From the NCBI RefSeq assembly GCF_024970185.1, contig NZ_CP103965.1:3902001-3966000 (forward strand): DNA of 64,000 nt, written 5' to 3'. Source of the DNA: Pseudomonas sp. N3-W (GTDB lineage: Bacteria > Pseudomonadota > Gammaproteobacteria > Pseudomonadales > Pseudomonadaceae). This document shows positions 32,967-42,429 of the stretch, one piece after another. Numbering within the stretch: position 1 is the first letter of the stretch; every line of letters begins with the position of its first letter. A model generated the notes under the pieces. That model made no database searches, had not been told where the DNA came from, and worked only from the letters and a program-made list of their open reading frames with translations. Both the position numbers and the translations under genes were made by a program.

Positions 32967-35153
32967 TTACCCCAGGCTCAATGGTGTCGAGCGCTGGCGC
33001 ACGCCCGTCAGGCTGAACAAGGCATTGGCAATCGCTGGCGCCACCGACGGGCTACCCAGTTCGCCAACGCCACCGGGTTTGCCGGGCTCGCCGTCCAGTA
33101 TCAGGATGTCGGTGGCAGGCATGTCCGACATGCGCGTCACGCGGTAGTCGTGAAAATTGCTCTGCAGCACCCGGCCCTGCTTGATGTCCAGGCGATCAAA
33201 CAAGGCATGGCCCAGGCCCCACATCAGGCCGCCGTAGATTTGTTCTTCAACGCCGGTGGGCGACACCGCCAGGCCACAATCGACCACGCAGGTGAGCTTC
33301 TCGACGCGGGTCACGCCATCCTTATTCGAGAGCCGGGCAACCACCGCGATGAAGCTGGTGTAACCCTGATTAGTGGCGATGCCCAGTCCCGTGCCTTCGG
33401 GCAACGGCTGGCCCCAACCGGCGCGCTCGGCAGCGCTTTTGAGCACCGCCACATGCCGGGGCCGGTCGCGCATGTTGGCCAGGCGAAAAGCCAGTGGATC
33501 CTGCCCGGCAGCGTGAGCCAGTTCGTCCATGAAACTCTCCACGGCGAACACGTTGGGGATGAAACTGACCGAGCGATACCAGCCACTGGGTACGTTGCTT
33601 TCGTGGCGGATCCAGGCCAGATCGAGGTGCGGTGGACGATAGGCGAAGTCCCACGCGGTGATGGCCTCGGTGGTGCTGTAGTCCATGTTGTCGGGGCGTT
33701 CGAAGTAGCCTGGCTCCCACTGTTCCGGCGAGGCTGGCGACACCGCATTGAGTTGCAGCGCGCTCAGTTGCCCGTGAGCGTCCAGCGCGCCTTTGGCCCG
33801 GTGCAAGGTCGCCGGGTGCATGAACAGTGCGCGCATTTCGTCTTCGCGGCTGTTCATCAATTTCACCGGCACCCCGGCCTGTTGCGCCAGGTACGCCACC
33901 TCGAACAGCCAGTATTTGGACTCCCGCGCGCCGAAGCTGCCGCCGGACACCCGTTCATTGATGGTGACTTTGTCCTTGGCGATCTTGCACACCGTTTCAG
34001 CCGCCTCCAGCGCCGCCGATGGCACCTGCACGCCGCCCCAGTAGGTGATGGCGTTGTCCTTCACATGGGCGGTGATGCAGATCGGTTCCAGCGGGTTCTG
34101 CACCTTGTATGGCATGCGGTAATCGGCTTCGAGCAGCTTGGCGGCACCCGGCCATTGGGCGCTGACATCTCCTGCGGCCATGGCGGACACCCGTTGCGCG
34201 CCGGGGTCATCGATGGCGGCCGCTTGCAGCTTCGCCAGTTCATCACTGTCAAAACCGGCCAGCGGCGACTCGCTCCATTGCACGTTGAGCAACGCCCGGC
34301 CCTGATGCGCCGCCCAGTAGTTGTCGGCCAGCACCGCAACGCCTTCTTGATTGCCGCCCAGCACATCCGGTCGGCCGGGAATCGCGATCACCTGGCGCAC
34401 GCCTGGCACTTGCAGCGCGGCCTTCGAATCCACCGCAACGACCCTGGCCCCGACCACTGGCGGACGCTGAACCACGGCCACCAGCATCTGCGGCAAGTCT
34501 ACGTCGATGCTGTACTTGAAACGCCCGCAGACCTTGGCCGCCGCATCACGCTTGTGCCGCAGCTTGCCGATGTATTTGAACTGCGCCGGGTCTTTCAACG
34601 TGACCTTGGCCGGCGCCGGCAGTTGCGCGGCTACGCTCACCAGTTCGCCGTAACCGAGGCTGCGTTTGCTCTCGCGGTGCAGCACCCGACTGTCTTCGGT
34701 GGTGCAGCTGTCGGGGCTGACTTTCCACCGCTGGGCCGCCGCCGCGATCAACAACGCCCGCGCCGTGGCCCCGGCCATGCGCAGCCGGTCGTACTCCAGG
34801 GAAACGCTGGTGCTGCCCCCCGTGGAAAACACTTTCCAGATTGGGTGGATATAGGCTTCGAAGAACGGGTTTTCCGGCGTGATCACCTGCACGGTCATCG
34901 GGTTGACGTCCAGCTCCTCAGCCACGCAAGCGGCCAATGCGGTCTGAGTGCCGGTGCCGGAGTCGTGCTTGTGCACCACCAGTTTCACCGTGCCGTCGGG
35001 CAACACGCGAACCCAGGCATTGGGTTCGAATTCGGCCGCAGATGAAGGGGTTGCAGGAGTTGCCGCCATGCCCGAGGGCAGATGAAAAGCAATCGCCAGC
35101 CCCGCTGTCACGGTGGCGGTCTGCTTGAGGAAGACGCGGCGCGAAAGATCCAT
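32967..35153 (-). CDS. Molybdenum hydroxylase large subunit (isoquinoline 1-oxidoreductase beta-like)
   Basis: 728 aa of the xanthine dehydrogenase/aldehyde oxidase family, molybdopterin-binding subunit. It begins with a twin-arginine signal, DLSRRVFLKQTATVTAGLAIA, so it is exported folded with its cofactor to the periplasm. The active-site Glu motif GVGELGSPS is near the C terminus, and SGGSFGARESKYW and WYRSVSFIPN are cofactor regions. The two-gene make-up (with a short 2Fe-2S subunit) matches IorAB enzymes, which hydroxylate N-heteroaromatics or oxidise aldehydes and pass electrons to cytochromes. No cytochrome gene is adjacent. It begins two bases after the small subunit gene. Confidence 0.9.
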   Translation of the reverse strand: MDLSRRVFLKQTATVTAGLAIAFHLPSGMAATPATPSSAAEFEPNAWVRVLPDGTVKLVVHKHDSGTGTQTALAACVAEELDVNPMTVQVITPENPFFEAYIHPIWKVFSTGGSTSVSLEYDRLRMAGATARALLIAAAAQRWKVSPDSCTTEDSRVLHRESKRSLGYGELVSVAAQLPAPAKVTLKDPAQFKYIGKLRHKRDAAAKVCGRFKYSIDVDLPQMLVAVVQRPPVVGARVVAVDSKAALQVPGVRQVIAIPGRPDVLGGNQEGVAVLADNYWAAHQGRALLNVQWSESPLAGFDSDELAKLQAAAIDDPGAQRVSAMAAGDVSAQWPGAAKLLEADYRMPYKVQNPLEPICITAHVKDNAITYWGGVQVPSAALEAAETVCKIAKDKVTINERVSGGSFGARESKYWLFEVAYLAQQAGVPVKLMNSREDEMRALFMHPATLHRAKGALDAHGQLSALQLNAVSPASPEQWEPGYFERPDNMDYSTTEAITAWDFAYRPPHLDLAWIRHESNVPSGWYRSVSFIPNVFAVESFMDELAHAAGQDPLAFRLANMRDRPRHVAVLKSAAERAGWGQPLPEGTGLGIATNQGYTSFIAVVARLSNKDGVTRVEKLTCVVDCGLAVSPTGVEEQIYGGLMWGLGHALFDRLDIKQGRVLQSNFHDYRVTRMSDMPATDILILDGEPGKPGGVGELGSPSVAPAIANALFSLTGVRQRSTPLSLG

Positions 35154-35155
35154 TC

Positions 35156-35620
35156 TCAGGCCTCCTTCGGCGCAGATGCCGCCCGTTTGATGGCTTTGTT
35201 GATGCGCCCGTAGGTGCCACAGCGACAGAGATTGCCGGACATCGCATTGCGGATCGAATCGTCATTGACCACCGCGCCGGTATTGAGCAGCGCGGCGGCA
35301 GACATGATCTGCCCGGATTGACAGTAACCGCATTGCGGCACATCTTCGGCAATCCAGGCCAGTTGCAACGGGTGCTGTTCGGTGGGCGAAAGGCCTTCGA
35401 TGGTGGTGATGGCGTGCCCCGCCACGGCGGCCACCGGCAACTGGCAGGAACGCACCGCGACGCCGTCCAGATGCACCGTACACGCGCCGCACAGGCCCAT
35501 GCCGCAGCCGAACTTGGTGCCGGTGAGTTTCAAGTGATCACGCAACACCCATAACAAGGGCATGGAGGGCGATGCCTCGTCCAGCTCTCGTCGTTCGCCG
35601 TTTACCGTGAATTCGATCAT
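35156..35620 (-). CDS. (2Fe-2S) small subunit of the molybdenum hydroxylase (IorA-like)
   Basis: 154 aa; GGAG precedes the ATG of [12 protein letters not shown]. The N-terminal plant-type ferredoxin cluster is [17 protein letters not shown] and the C-terminal helical cluster uses [10 protein letters not shown] and LCRCGTY, as in all such subunits. It carries electrons from the molybdenum centre. It has no signal of its own and would be carried across the membrane with the large subunit. First gene of the operon, facing a divergent LysR gene. Confidence 0.93.
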   Translation of the reverse strand: MIEFTVNGERRELDEASPSMPLLWVLRDHLKLTGTKFGCGMGLCGACTVHLDGVAVRSCQLPVAAVAGHAITTIEGLSPTEQHPLQLAWIAEDVPQCGYCQSGQIMSAAALLNTGAVVNDDSIRNAMSGNLCRCGTYGRINKAIKRAASAPKEA

Positions 35621-35639
35621 TGTCAGGCTCCAAAAGAGC

Positions 35640-35659
35640 GGCCCGTCTTTGTGCGGGCC
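35640..35659 (-). promoter_or_regulatory. Hairpin in the iorA leader
   Basis: On the minus strand GGCCCG...CGGGCC (six-base arms, eight-base loop) is followed by GCTCTTTT and then the ribosome site of the small-subunit gene. This layout could act as an attenuator, but the T run is short. Confidence 0.35.
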
Positions 35660-35738
35660 TGGTGACCGATTATTGAAAGGCTCGGCAACCATCAGCCAGC
35701 GACGATTTCTGCCAACCGGTGTAAGCAGGACTAACAGC

Positions 35739-36629
35739 ATGTACAAGCGATACCCGTCAGTGCAGTCGATGAACGCCTTCATCCAGGCCGCCCGCAGCGG
35801 CAGTTTTTCCAGCGCAGCGCGCAAACTGGACCTGACCCACAGCGCCATCAGCCAGCAGATCCGCGCCCTGGAGGACTTCATCGGTCAGCCGCTGTTCGTG
35901 CGCGAAGGCGGCGGCAGCAACCTGACCGACGCCGGGCAACTGTTCGCCAGCGTACTGTCCGACGGCCTGGCGCAGATCGACCGGGCGCTGTCCTCGGTGC
36001 AAAACCGCAGCGTGGCGCAACGGCTGACCATCGATGTCGACAGTGAACTGGCGCAGAGCTGGCTCAATCCTCGCTTGCCGCAATTGCTGGAGGCGCTTCC
36101 TGAACATGAGGTGGTGCTGCTGTCGATGCCGCGTTCGGATCGCAGTTCGTTTGAACGGGTGGACCTGGCGTTACGCTACGGCTATGGCGATTGGGACGAC
36201 GGCGAGATGACGCAGATTTGTGCCGATCGCGTGCTGGCCGTGGCCTCCCCGGCGCTGCTTGAACGGCATGGTTTGCAACTGCCGATCAGCCCGGCGCAGG
36301 TGCTGCAAATGCCGTTGCTGGGGTATACGCGCAGGTCGTGGATTGCGTGGCTGGAGGCGGCGGGAATGACGGCGGTTGAACCGGCGGCGCGGGTGGTGTT
36401 TGATAACGCGGCGAACCTGATTGCAGCCGCCGAAGCCGGCGTTGGCGCGGGACTGGTGCGCGGGTTGCTGGCAGCGGATGCGTTGCGTTCAGGCCGTTTG
36501 GTGGCGCTGAACGAAACGCAGATTGCGGCGCATTACAACCTGTATGCGGTGTGGCCACCAGGGCATGGAGAGCGAGTGGCGCCGATGGTTGAGGTGATCA
36601 AAAAATTGGCATTGCGTACACAACACTGA
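35739..36629 (+). CDS. LysR-family regulator (GcvA-like)
   Basis: 296 aa; ATG after GCAGGA. The HTH reads [20 protein letters not shown] with [17 protein letters not shown], the GcvA/AmpR-type pattern, and the C-terminal domain ends with [20 protein letters not shown]. It is divergent from the molybdenum hydroxylase operon, the classical place for a LysR activator, so that operon has two LysR candidates. It could also control the amidohydrolases downstream, 325 bases on. Confidence 0.9.
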   Translation: MYKRYPSVQSMNAFIQAARSGSFSSAARKLDLTHSAISQQIRALEDFIGQPLFVREGGGSNLTDAGQLFASVLSDGLAQIDRALSSVQNRSVAQRLTIDVDSELAQSWLNPRLPQLLEALPEHEVVLLSMPRSDRSSFERVDLALRYGYGDWDDGEMTQICADRVLAVASPALLERHGLQLPISPAQVLQMPLLGYTRRSWIAWLEAAGMTAVEPAARVVFDNAANLIAAAEAGVGAGLVRGLLAADALRSGRLVALNETQIAAHYNLYAVWPPGHGERVAPMVEVIKKLALRTQH

Positions 36630-36630
36630 C

Positions 36631-36702
36631 GCCATCGCGAGCAAGCTCGCTCCCACAGTTGATCACGGTCCCCTGTGGGAGCGAGCTTGCTCGCGATGGC
36701 GT
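36631..36702. repeat. REP pair
   Basis: Inverted units separated by about 15 bases directly after the LysR stop. The rest of the 325-base gap to the next gene is A+T-richer around 36770-36790 and holds the likely promoter of the amidohydrolase genes. Confidence 0.85.
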
Positions 36703-36954
36703 CGGCACATTCACACCCCAAAGTTGCGCCTGACTCAAGCCCATATCGAACAGGTATCAACCCCTCGCCCAATTAATATTGTACGAACCCCGCCCCCCCT
36801 TCCAATACTTCCCCCCAGGCAGCCAGCGTTCCGAGCCGGATGCGACCAGGCGAGGGAATGCGCATGTCATTGCGCATAGAAATGGCCGATTGCCCGGACG
36901 TGGCTGCTTGTGAACCGCACGGTTCTCTTCCCCGCTATCAGGAGATCGACTTCA

Positions 36955-37884
36955 ATGATCATCGATATCAGTTGCTATCCCACCGACCTGGTGGACCTCG
37001 CCTGGAGGCATGACGGTGACCCGTTCACCGGCGAGCGTCTGCTGGAGATGATGGATGGCCCCTATATGGTCAACGGCAAACCTCGGCGCATCGACAAAGC
37101 CTTCATCCAGCCGCCGCAAGGCAACACCATCTACACCTGGACCGACGGCGACCTCAGTGGTCGCGAGTCCATCGACGCCTACATGGCCTACACCCTGAAG
37201 ATGGTCCAGACCTACCCGGACCGCTTTATCGGCTGCTTCGTCTACAACCCGCGCTGCGGTGTGGAAAACGGCGTCGAGGCGATCGAGCGCTACGTCACGC
37301 AACACGGTTTCAAGATGGTGCAAATGCAGGCCAACATGCATGCGTACCGTCCTGACCGCGCCCTGGACTGGGTGCGCCCGTGCTTCGAGAAATGCGCCGA
37401 ACTGGGCATCCCGGTCAAGCTGCACACCGGCGACGGGCCCTACAGCATCCCGTCGGAATGGGTGCCGATGATCAAGGAATTCCCCAACGTCGATTTCATC
37501 ATGGCCCACTTCGGGGTGCAGACCGGCGGCGTCTACGTGTTCGAACCGATGCAATGGGCGATGGAGTTGCCCAACGTCTACTGCGAGTCGGGCTGGTGCC
37601 TGCAATCGCGGATCGTCGAGTTCGCCAAGGTGTTGCCGACGCACAAGATCCTGTTCGGCACCGACACCCCGCCGAACGAGCCGGGCATGTGGTTGCGCCT
37701 GCTGGAAGTGCTCTGCCACGAGCCGCCTCAGGGCCTGAACCTCGACGAGGACACCCTCGAAGAGTACCTGGGCAACAACACCGCGCGGATGATCGGCCTC
37801 GAACCGACCCCGCCGCCACGCACCGTCAGCGAAGCACAGGCGCAACTCAAACGCCCCGTCACCACGCAACTGGCCAGGAGCTGA
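36955..37884 (+). CDS. Amidohydrolase (ACMSD/resorcylate decarboxylase family), HxH lost
   Basis: 309 aa; ATG 10 bases after AGGAG. It is a TIM-barrel amidohydrolase_2 protein, a group containing ACMSD, gamma-resorcylate, 5-carboxyvanillate and isoorotate decarboxylases. It is a clear paralogue of the next gene (shared WRH.G.PFTGER, LMDGPYM-type text, HTGDGPY, FGTD.PPNEPGMWLR). The usual metal-binding HxH at residues 6-8 is replaced: MIIDISCYP has Ser6 and Tyr8, whereas the neighbour has MIIDTHLHP. The later His (KLHTGDGP), AHFGVQTGG and the Asp (FGTDTPP) remain. It may be inactive, use another metal site, or serve as a partner subunit. A four-base gap joins it to the next gene. Confidence 0.88.
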   Translation: MIIDISCYPTDLVDLAWRHDGDPFTGERLLEMMDGPYMVNGKPRRIDKAFIQPPQGNTIYTWTDGDLSGRESIDAYMAYTLKMVQTYPDRFIGCFVYNPRCGVENGVEAIERYVTQHGFKMVQMQANMHAYRPDRALDWVRPCFEKCAELGIPVKLHTGDGPYSIPSEWVPMIKEFPNVDFIMAHFGVQTGGVYVFEPMQWAMELPNVYCESGWCLQSRIVEFAKVLPTHKILFGTDTPPNEPGMWLRLLEVLCHEPPQGLNLDEDTLEEYLGNNTARMIGLEPTPPPRTVSEAQAQLKRPVTTQLARS

Positions 37885-37888
37885 ACCG

Positions 37889-38794
37889 ATGATTATCGAC
37901 ACCCATCTGCACCCCACCAACCTGGTCGACGAGGCCTGGCGCCATACCGGCGAACCGTTCACCGGCGAGCGCATGCTCAAGCTGATGGACGGGCCGTACA
38001 TGATCAACGGCAAGCCACGGCGCATCGACATGGGCTTCATCCAGCCGCCACCGGGCAACACCGGTTATCGCGACGGCAACCGCCGGGGCCGCGAGGGCGT
38101 GCGTGACTACATGTCGTATGTCGCCGAACTCTGCGTGAAATACCCGGATCGTTTCATCGGCAACTTCAACTTCAACCCGCGCTGGGGACCGGAAAACGGT
38201 GCCGCAGAGCTGGAATTCCACATCAAGGAATACGGCTTCAAGATGCTCAAGCTGCACGCCAATATGCACGGCTACCGCCCGGACCGGGCGCTGGACTGGC
38301 TGCGCCCGGCGATGAAAGTCTGCGCCAAGTACAACATCGTGGTGCTGATCCACACCGGCGACGGGCCGTACACCATTCCGACGATGTTCTACCCGATCAT
38401 CCGCGAGTTCCCGATGGTCAACTTTGTCATCGGTCACTTCGGCATCCAGACCGGGGGCAACTACTCGTTCGAGGCATTCTGGATGGCGATGGACACGCCG
38501 AACGTGTACTGCGAATCCGGCTGGTGCTTCCAGTCGCGGATCGTCGAATTCGCCAAGGATCTGCCACGCAACAAGATCGTGTTTGGCACCGACTCGCCAC
38601 CGAACGAACCGGGAATGTGGCTGCGCGAACTGGAAGTGCTTTGTTCGCCGGCACCGCAAGGACTGGGCATCGACGAGGACCACCTTGAGGACTACCTGGG
38701 CAACAACATCGCCCGGCTGTGCGGCATCGAACCGACACCGCCGCCCAAGGACCTGGTCGAGGCAGACATTCGCCTGACCACGACTTACCTCTAG
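37889..38794 (+). CDS. Metal-dependent amidohydrolase, probable decarboxylase
   Basis: 301 aa; ATG after CAGGAG. Same family as the preceding gene but with the metal ligands intact: HLH at residues 6-8, His in LIHTGDGP, GHFGIQTGG and Asp in FGTDSPP. Such enzymes usually decarboxylate aromatic or pyrimidine carboxylates using Zn or Mn, without an organic cofactor. The next genes, after a REP-filled gap, are a UbiD/UbiX-type decarboxylase pair, so this stretch is devoted to carboxylated ring compounds. Substrate unknown. Confidence 0.9.
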   Translation: MIIDTHLHPTNLVDEAWRHTGEPFTGERMLKLMDGPYMINGKPRRIDMGFIQPPPGNTGYRDGNRRGREGVRDYMSYVAELCVKYPDRFIGNFNFNPRWGPENGAAELEFHIKEYGFKMLKLHANMHGYRPDRALDWLRPAMKVCAKYNIVVLIHTGDGPYTIPTMFYPIIREFPMVNFVIGHFGIQTGGNYSFEAFWMAMDTPNVYCESGWCFQSRIVEFAKDLPRNKIVFGTDSPPNEPGMWLRELEVLCSPAPQGLGIDEDHLEDYLGNNIARLCGIEPTPPPKDLVEADIRLTTTYL

Positions 38795-38854
38795 GCCTCA
38801 AGGCACTCACAGGGGGCTGTGGTGAAAACAATTGTCAGTGAACACCGCAGATCC

Positions 38855-39084
38855 AATGTGGGACCGAGCTTGCTCGGGATGAGGGCGTCACATTCAGCAT
38901 TGATGTCGACTGATCCATCGCCATCGCGAGCAAGCTCGCTCCCACAGGGATTCGTGGTGGGAACAGTTATCAGTGAACACCACAGATCAACTGTGGGAGC
39001 GAGCCTGCTCGCGAAGGGGTCGGCACATTCAACATCGTTGCCGACTGACACACCGCTTTCGCGAGCAGGCTCGCTCCTACAGGA
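38855..39084. repeat. Two consecutive REP pairs
   Basis: Inverted pairs at 38855-38950 and 38990-39084 fill most of the 331-base gap between the second amidohydrolase and ubiD. The second has the GAGCAGGCTCGCTCC variant. Only about 40 bases remain before the ubiD start, so a ubiD promoter would have to overlap the REP pair or lie upstream. Confidence 0.85.
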
Positions 39085-39125
39085 GTTTTGCTCGTCCTCA
39101 GCACTGCTTTTCACGAGGTGAAACC

Positions 39126-40511
39126 ATGCCCCTCTCTACGCTCGGCGATACCCAGGATTTCCACGATTTCATCGACGCCTATCGCCGGCAATACCCGGAC
39201 GATGTGCTGACGATTCACGAAAAAATTTCCGCCGACCAGGACGTCACCGCCCTGGTCGATGCCCTGGCCACCCAAGGTCGCGACCCGCTGCTGATCTGCG
39301 AAAACGTCGGTCAGCTCGGTGTGCCGGTGGCGACCAATCTGTTCGCTTCACGAACCCGCATCGCTCGGATCTTCGGCGTCACCCCGGCGCAACTGCACGA
39401 AACTTTCCAGGCCCGGGCCAACGCGCCGATCCCACCGAGATACGTCGAAACCGGCCCGGTGCTGGACGAAATTTTCGAAGGCGAAGCCGTGGACTTGGCG
39501 CTGCTGCCGATGCTCAAGCACTTCGACAGCGACCGTGGGCCGTACATCACCAACGCAATCATCATCGCCGAAGACCCGCTCACCGGCATTGCCAACATGA
39601 GCTACCACCGCTCGATGCGCCATGCCCGGCAGACCCTCGCCACCAGCCTGCATTCACGCGGCCACCTGTGGCGCATGCTGCAAACCGCTCGTGAGCGTGG
39701 CGAAGAATTACGCGTGGCGATGGTGGTTGGCGCGCACCCGCTGTTCATGCTCGCCGCCGCTGCGCGTCTACCCTTCGGCAGTGACGAACGCGCGGTAGCC
39801 GGAGGCCTGTTTGGCGCGCCGCTGGAGCTGGTAAAAACCCCGCGCTACGGCATCGGCGTGCCGGCCTGCGCGGAGTTCGTGCTGGAAGGCGCCATCGACC
39901 CGGCAGCCTACGCAGAAGAAGGCCCGTTCGGCGAATTCAGCGGCTACTCATCGGACCGTTCGACCAACAACGTGCTGCGCATCGACACGCTGATTCGACG
40001 CAAGGATGCCTGGCTGGTGGATGTGGTCGGAGGCCGCTACGCCGAACACCTGACTCTGGCGCGGCTGCCACGGGAAGCGGAAATGAGCGAAAAACTCAAG
40101 GCGCGTTTCCCCGCGGTCACCGCCGTGCATTACCCCAATTCCGGTACACACTTTCATTGCTACGTGGCGCTGGACCAAAGCCGCGACGGCGAGGCACGGC
40201 AGATCATGCTCGCGCTGCTCGGCTGGGATCCGTACCTGAAAACCGTGATCGCGGTGGACAGTGACATCGACATCACCGATGACAGTCAGGTGCTATGGGC
40301 GCTGGCCACGCACTTCCAGCCGCATCAGGATATTTTCGTCATCGACGGCTTGCCCGGCAGTCCACTGGATCCGTCGTCTTCGGTCAATGGCACCACCTCG
40401 CGCATGGGCCTGGATGCCACGCGCGGCTCGGGTTTTGACGGGATCAAGGCGCAACTGGATCAGGACGCTCTGGAGCGGGCGCGCAACCTGCTCAAGGGCT
40501 ATCCGTCATGA
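39126..40511 (+). CDS. UbiD-family decarboxylase
   Basis: 461 aa; start ATG after GAGGTG, with the longer upstream frame rejected because it runs through REP sequence. UbiD proteins use prenylated FMN for reversible decarboxylation of unsaturated or aromatic acids. Recognisable segments are NMSYHRSMRH (around the Arg that binds cofactor), GPFGEFSGYSSD with its Glu residues, and SVNGTTSRMGLDAT. The gene is coupled to a UbiX-type gene by a four-base ATGA overlap. It probably acts on a ring carboxylate related to the amidohydrolases upstream rather than in ubiquinone synthesis. Confidence 0.9.
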   Translation: MPLSTLGDTQDFHDFIDAYRRQYPDDVLTIHEKISADQDVTALVDALATQGRDPLLICENVGQLGVPVATNLFASRTRIARIFGVTPAQLHETFQARANAPIPPRYVETGPVLDEIFEGEAVDLALLPMLKHFDSDRGPYITNAIIIAEDPLTGIANMSYHRSMRHARQTLATSLHSRGHLWRMLQTARERGEELRVAMVVGAHPLFMLAAAARLPFGSDERAVAGGLFGAPLELVKTPRYGIGVPACAEFVLEGAIDPAAYAEEGPFGEFSGYSSDRSTNNVLRIDTLIRRKDAWLVDVVGGRYAEHLTLARLPREAEMSEKLKARFPAVTAVHYPNSGTHFHCYVALDQSRDGEARQIMLALLGWDPYLKTVIAVDSDIDITDDSQVLWALATHFQPHQDIFVIDGLPGSPLDPSSSVNGTTSRMGLDATRGSGFDGIKAQLDQDALERARNLLKGYPS

Positions 40512-41074
40512 ACCGCCAGCGCATGGTAGTCGGCATCAGCGGCGCGTCCGGCTTTGTCTATGGCGTGCGCCTGCTGCAATTGCTCGCCGAGTTGGACATT
40601 GAAAGCCACCTGATCATCAGCCGCGCGGCGCTGCTGACCATGGCCCATGAGACCGACTACAAACTCACCGACGTCACCGCGCTGGCCAGCCATTATCACC
40701 GCGCCGACGACGTTGCCGCCGGCATCGCCAGCGGCTCGTTCCGCTGCCTGGGCATGGTGGTCGCGCCCTGTTCCATGCGCACCCTGGCCGAGATCGCCAC
40801 CGGCACGTCTTCGGGGCTGATCGGCCGCGCCGCCGACGTCACCCTCAAGGAGCGCCGCACACTGGTGCTGATGGCCCGGGAAACGCCGTTGACCCTCGCC
40901 CATCTGCGCAACATGACCGCCGTCACCGAGATGGGCGGGATCATTGCCCCGCCCGTTCCGGCGTTTTACGCCCGCCCGCAAAACCTGTCGCAGATGGTCG
41001 ATCACAGCCTCGGCCGTGTCCTCGACCTGTTCGGCCTCGACGCCGGGACTGCGTTGCGTTGGGGTGAGCCCTGA
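40508..41074 (+). CDS. UbiX-family flavin prenyltransferase
   Basis: 188 aa flavoprotein. It begins VGISGASGFVYGVRLL (FMN-binding), with the family stretches VAPCSMRTLAEIATG, RAADVTLKERRTLVLMARETPL and GGIIAPPVPAFY. UbiX transfers dimethylallyl to FMN to make the cofactor of UbiD. The overlap with ubiD means matched production. Because UbiX proteins for ubiquinone synthesis are normally encoded elsewhere, this copy seems dedicated to the neighbouring decarboxylase. Confidence 0.92.
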   Translation: MNRQRMVVGISGASGFVYGVRLLQLLAELDIESHLIISRAALLTMAHETDYKLTDVTALASHYHRADDVAAGIASGSFRCLGMVVAPCSMRTLAEIATGTSSGLIGRAADVTLKERRTLVLMARETPLTLAHLRNMTAVTEMGGIIAPPVPAFYARPQNLSQMVDHSLGRVLDLFGLDAGTALRWGEP

Positions 41075-41096
41075 TGCCATTGACTCAAACGAAAAA

Positions 41097-41190
41097 CCTG
41101 AGGGAGCGAGCTTGCTCGCGATAGGGCCGTCACATTCAACACTCCCATTGGCTGCCCCTCCGCCATCGCGAGCAAGCTCGCTCCCACATT
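41097..41190. repeat. REP pair
   Basis: Inverted GGGAGCGAGCTTGCTCGCGA units between ubiX and the CobW gene; the ribosome site of the latter follows within 35 bases. Confidence 0.85.
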
Positions 41191-41229
41191 GATAGCACTC
41201 CGACAAAAAACGCAGGAAAGGAGCATCAA

Positions 41230-42270
41230 ATGAACAGCCCATTCAACGCACCAACCCCCAACCGCAAAATCCCGGTCACTATCCTCACCGGCTTCCTCGG
41301 CGCCGGTAAAACCACCCTGCTCAACTACATCCTCAAGGAAAACCACGGGCGCAAAATCGCCGTGATCGAAAACGAATTCGGCGAAGTCGGCATCGACGGC
41401 GATTTGGTACTCAGCTCCGAAACCGAAGAAATCTACGAGATGGTCAACGGCTGCGTGTGCTGCACCGCCGAAGTTCGCGAGGACCTGGTGCGCATCGTCC
41501 GCGAGCTGGTGGCGCGGCCTGTGCGGCTGGACCACATCCTGATCGAAACCAGCGGCCTGGCCGACCCGTACCCGGTGGCGCAGAGCTTTTTCATCAACGA
41601 CCCGATTGCCGATGAAGTGGAGCTGGATGCAATCGTGACCATGGTCGACGCCAAACACATCGCCCAGCACCTGGAAGACCTGCAACTCGACGGCGTGGAC
41701 AACCAGGCGGTGGACCAGATCGTCTGTGCCGACCGCATCGTCATCAACAAGGTCGATCTGGTCAGCGCCGCCGACGTCGCCGCGTTGAGCGAGAAGATTC
41801 GCGGTTTGAATGCGACCGCGGATTTGGTGACCTCCAGTTATGCCGAGATCGACCTGTCGAAAATCCTCGGCATCGGCGCGTTTGAATCGACGCACAAGCT
41901 GATGGAAATCGGTTCGGAGCATGACCACCACGCAGAAGAACATCATCACGACGAACCGGACCATGAGCACGACCCTAGCGTTTCATCGGTCGGCATTGCC
42001 GTGGATGGCGCCGTGAACCTGGGCGCGTTTCACCGCTGGATCAGCGAACTGCGCACCGAGCAGGCCGACAACCTGTACCGCATGAAAGGCGTGCTGTCGG
42101 TGGCCAATCAGGACCAGCGCTACGTCTTGCAAGGCGTGCACAGCCTGGTCGAGTTCCGCGCCTCCACGGCATGGGGCGCCGAACCGCGCACCAGCAAGAT
42201 CGTGTTCATCGGCCGCGACCTGGACCGCGCCGCATTGAACCAGGGCTTCGCCGCCTGCCTGGCAGGCTGA
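41230..42270 (+). CDS. CobW/COG0523-family metallochaperone GTPase
   Basis: 346 aa; ATG after GGAAAGGAG. The P-loop is GFLGAGKTT, followed by the family's CxCC metal motif GCVCCTAEV, ETSGLADPYPVAQ, and NKVDL for guanine. A His/Asp/Glu-rich stretch (EHDHHAEEHHHDEPDHEHD) lies near residue 235-255 and should bind Zn or a similar metal. The C-terminal CobW_C domain has SLVEFRASTAW. Such GTPases insert metal into target enzymes; the neighbouring metal-dependent amidohydrolases and deaminase are obvious candidates. Confidence 0.92.
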   Translation: MNSPFNAPTPNRKIPVTILTGFLGAGKTTLLNYILKENHGRKIAVIENEFGEVGIDGDLVLSSETEEIYEMVNGCVCCTAEVREDLVRIVRELVARPVRLDHILIETSGLADPYPVAQSFFINDPIADEVELDAIVTMVDAKHIAQHLEDLQLDGVDNQAVDQIVCADRIVINKVDLVSAADVAALSEKIRGLNATADLVTSSYAEIDLSKILGIGAFESTHKLMEIGSEHDHHAEEHHHDEPDHEHDPSVSSVGIAVDGAVNLGAFHRWISELRTEQADNLYRMKGVLSVANQDQRYVLQGVHSLVEFRASTAWGAEPRTSKIVFIGRDLDRAALNQGFAACLAG

Positions 42271-42429
42271 CAACCGCATCGGAGCCGGTGGATGGCGGTT
42301 CCGGGCACGTAGAACGAATAGCTGATGCGAATGCAGAACCCGTGGGAGCGGGCTTGCCGGCCCTTCACCGTTTGGCATCAGAACGAATACCCCTCTCTAC
42401 CGCATAAAAACAGCAAGAGGTGATTCTCC

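Noticed and set aside
31989..35045. Open frame of 1018 codons on the plus strand
   Set aside because: Antisense to the LysR and molybdenum hydroxylase genes, which carry clear family motifs; composition is Arg/His/Gln-rich as expected of a shadow frame in G+C-rich DNA.
42339..42362. REP half-site before the NCS2 gene, and similar fragments near 47311 and 63135
   Set aside because: Too short and degenerate to list as separate repeats.
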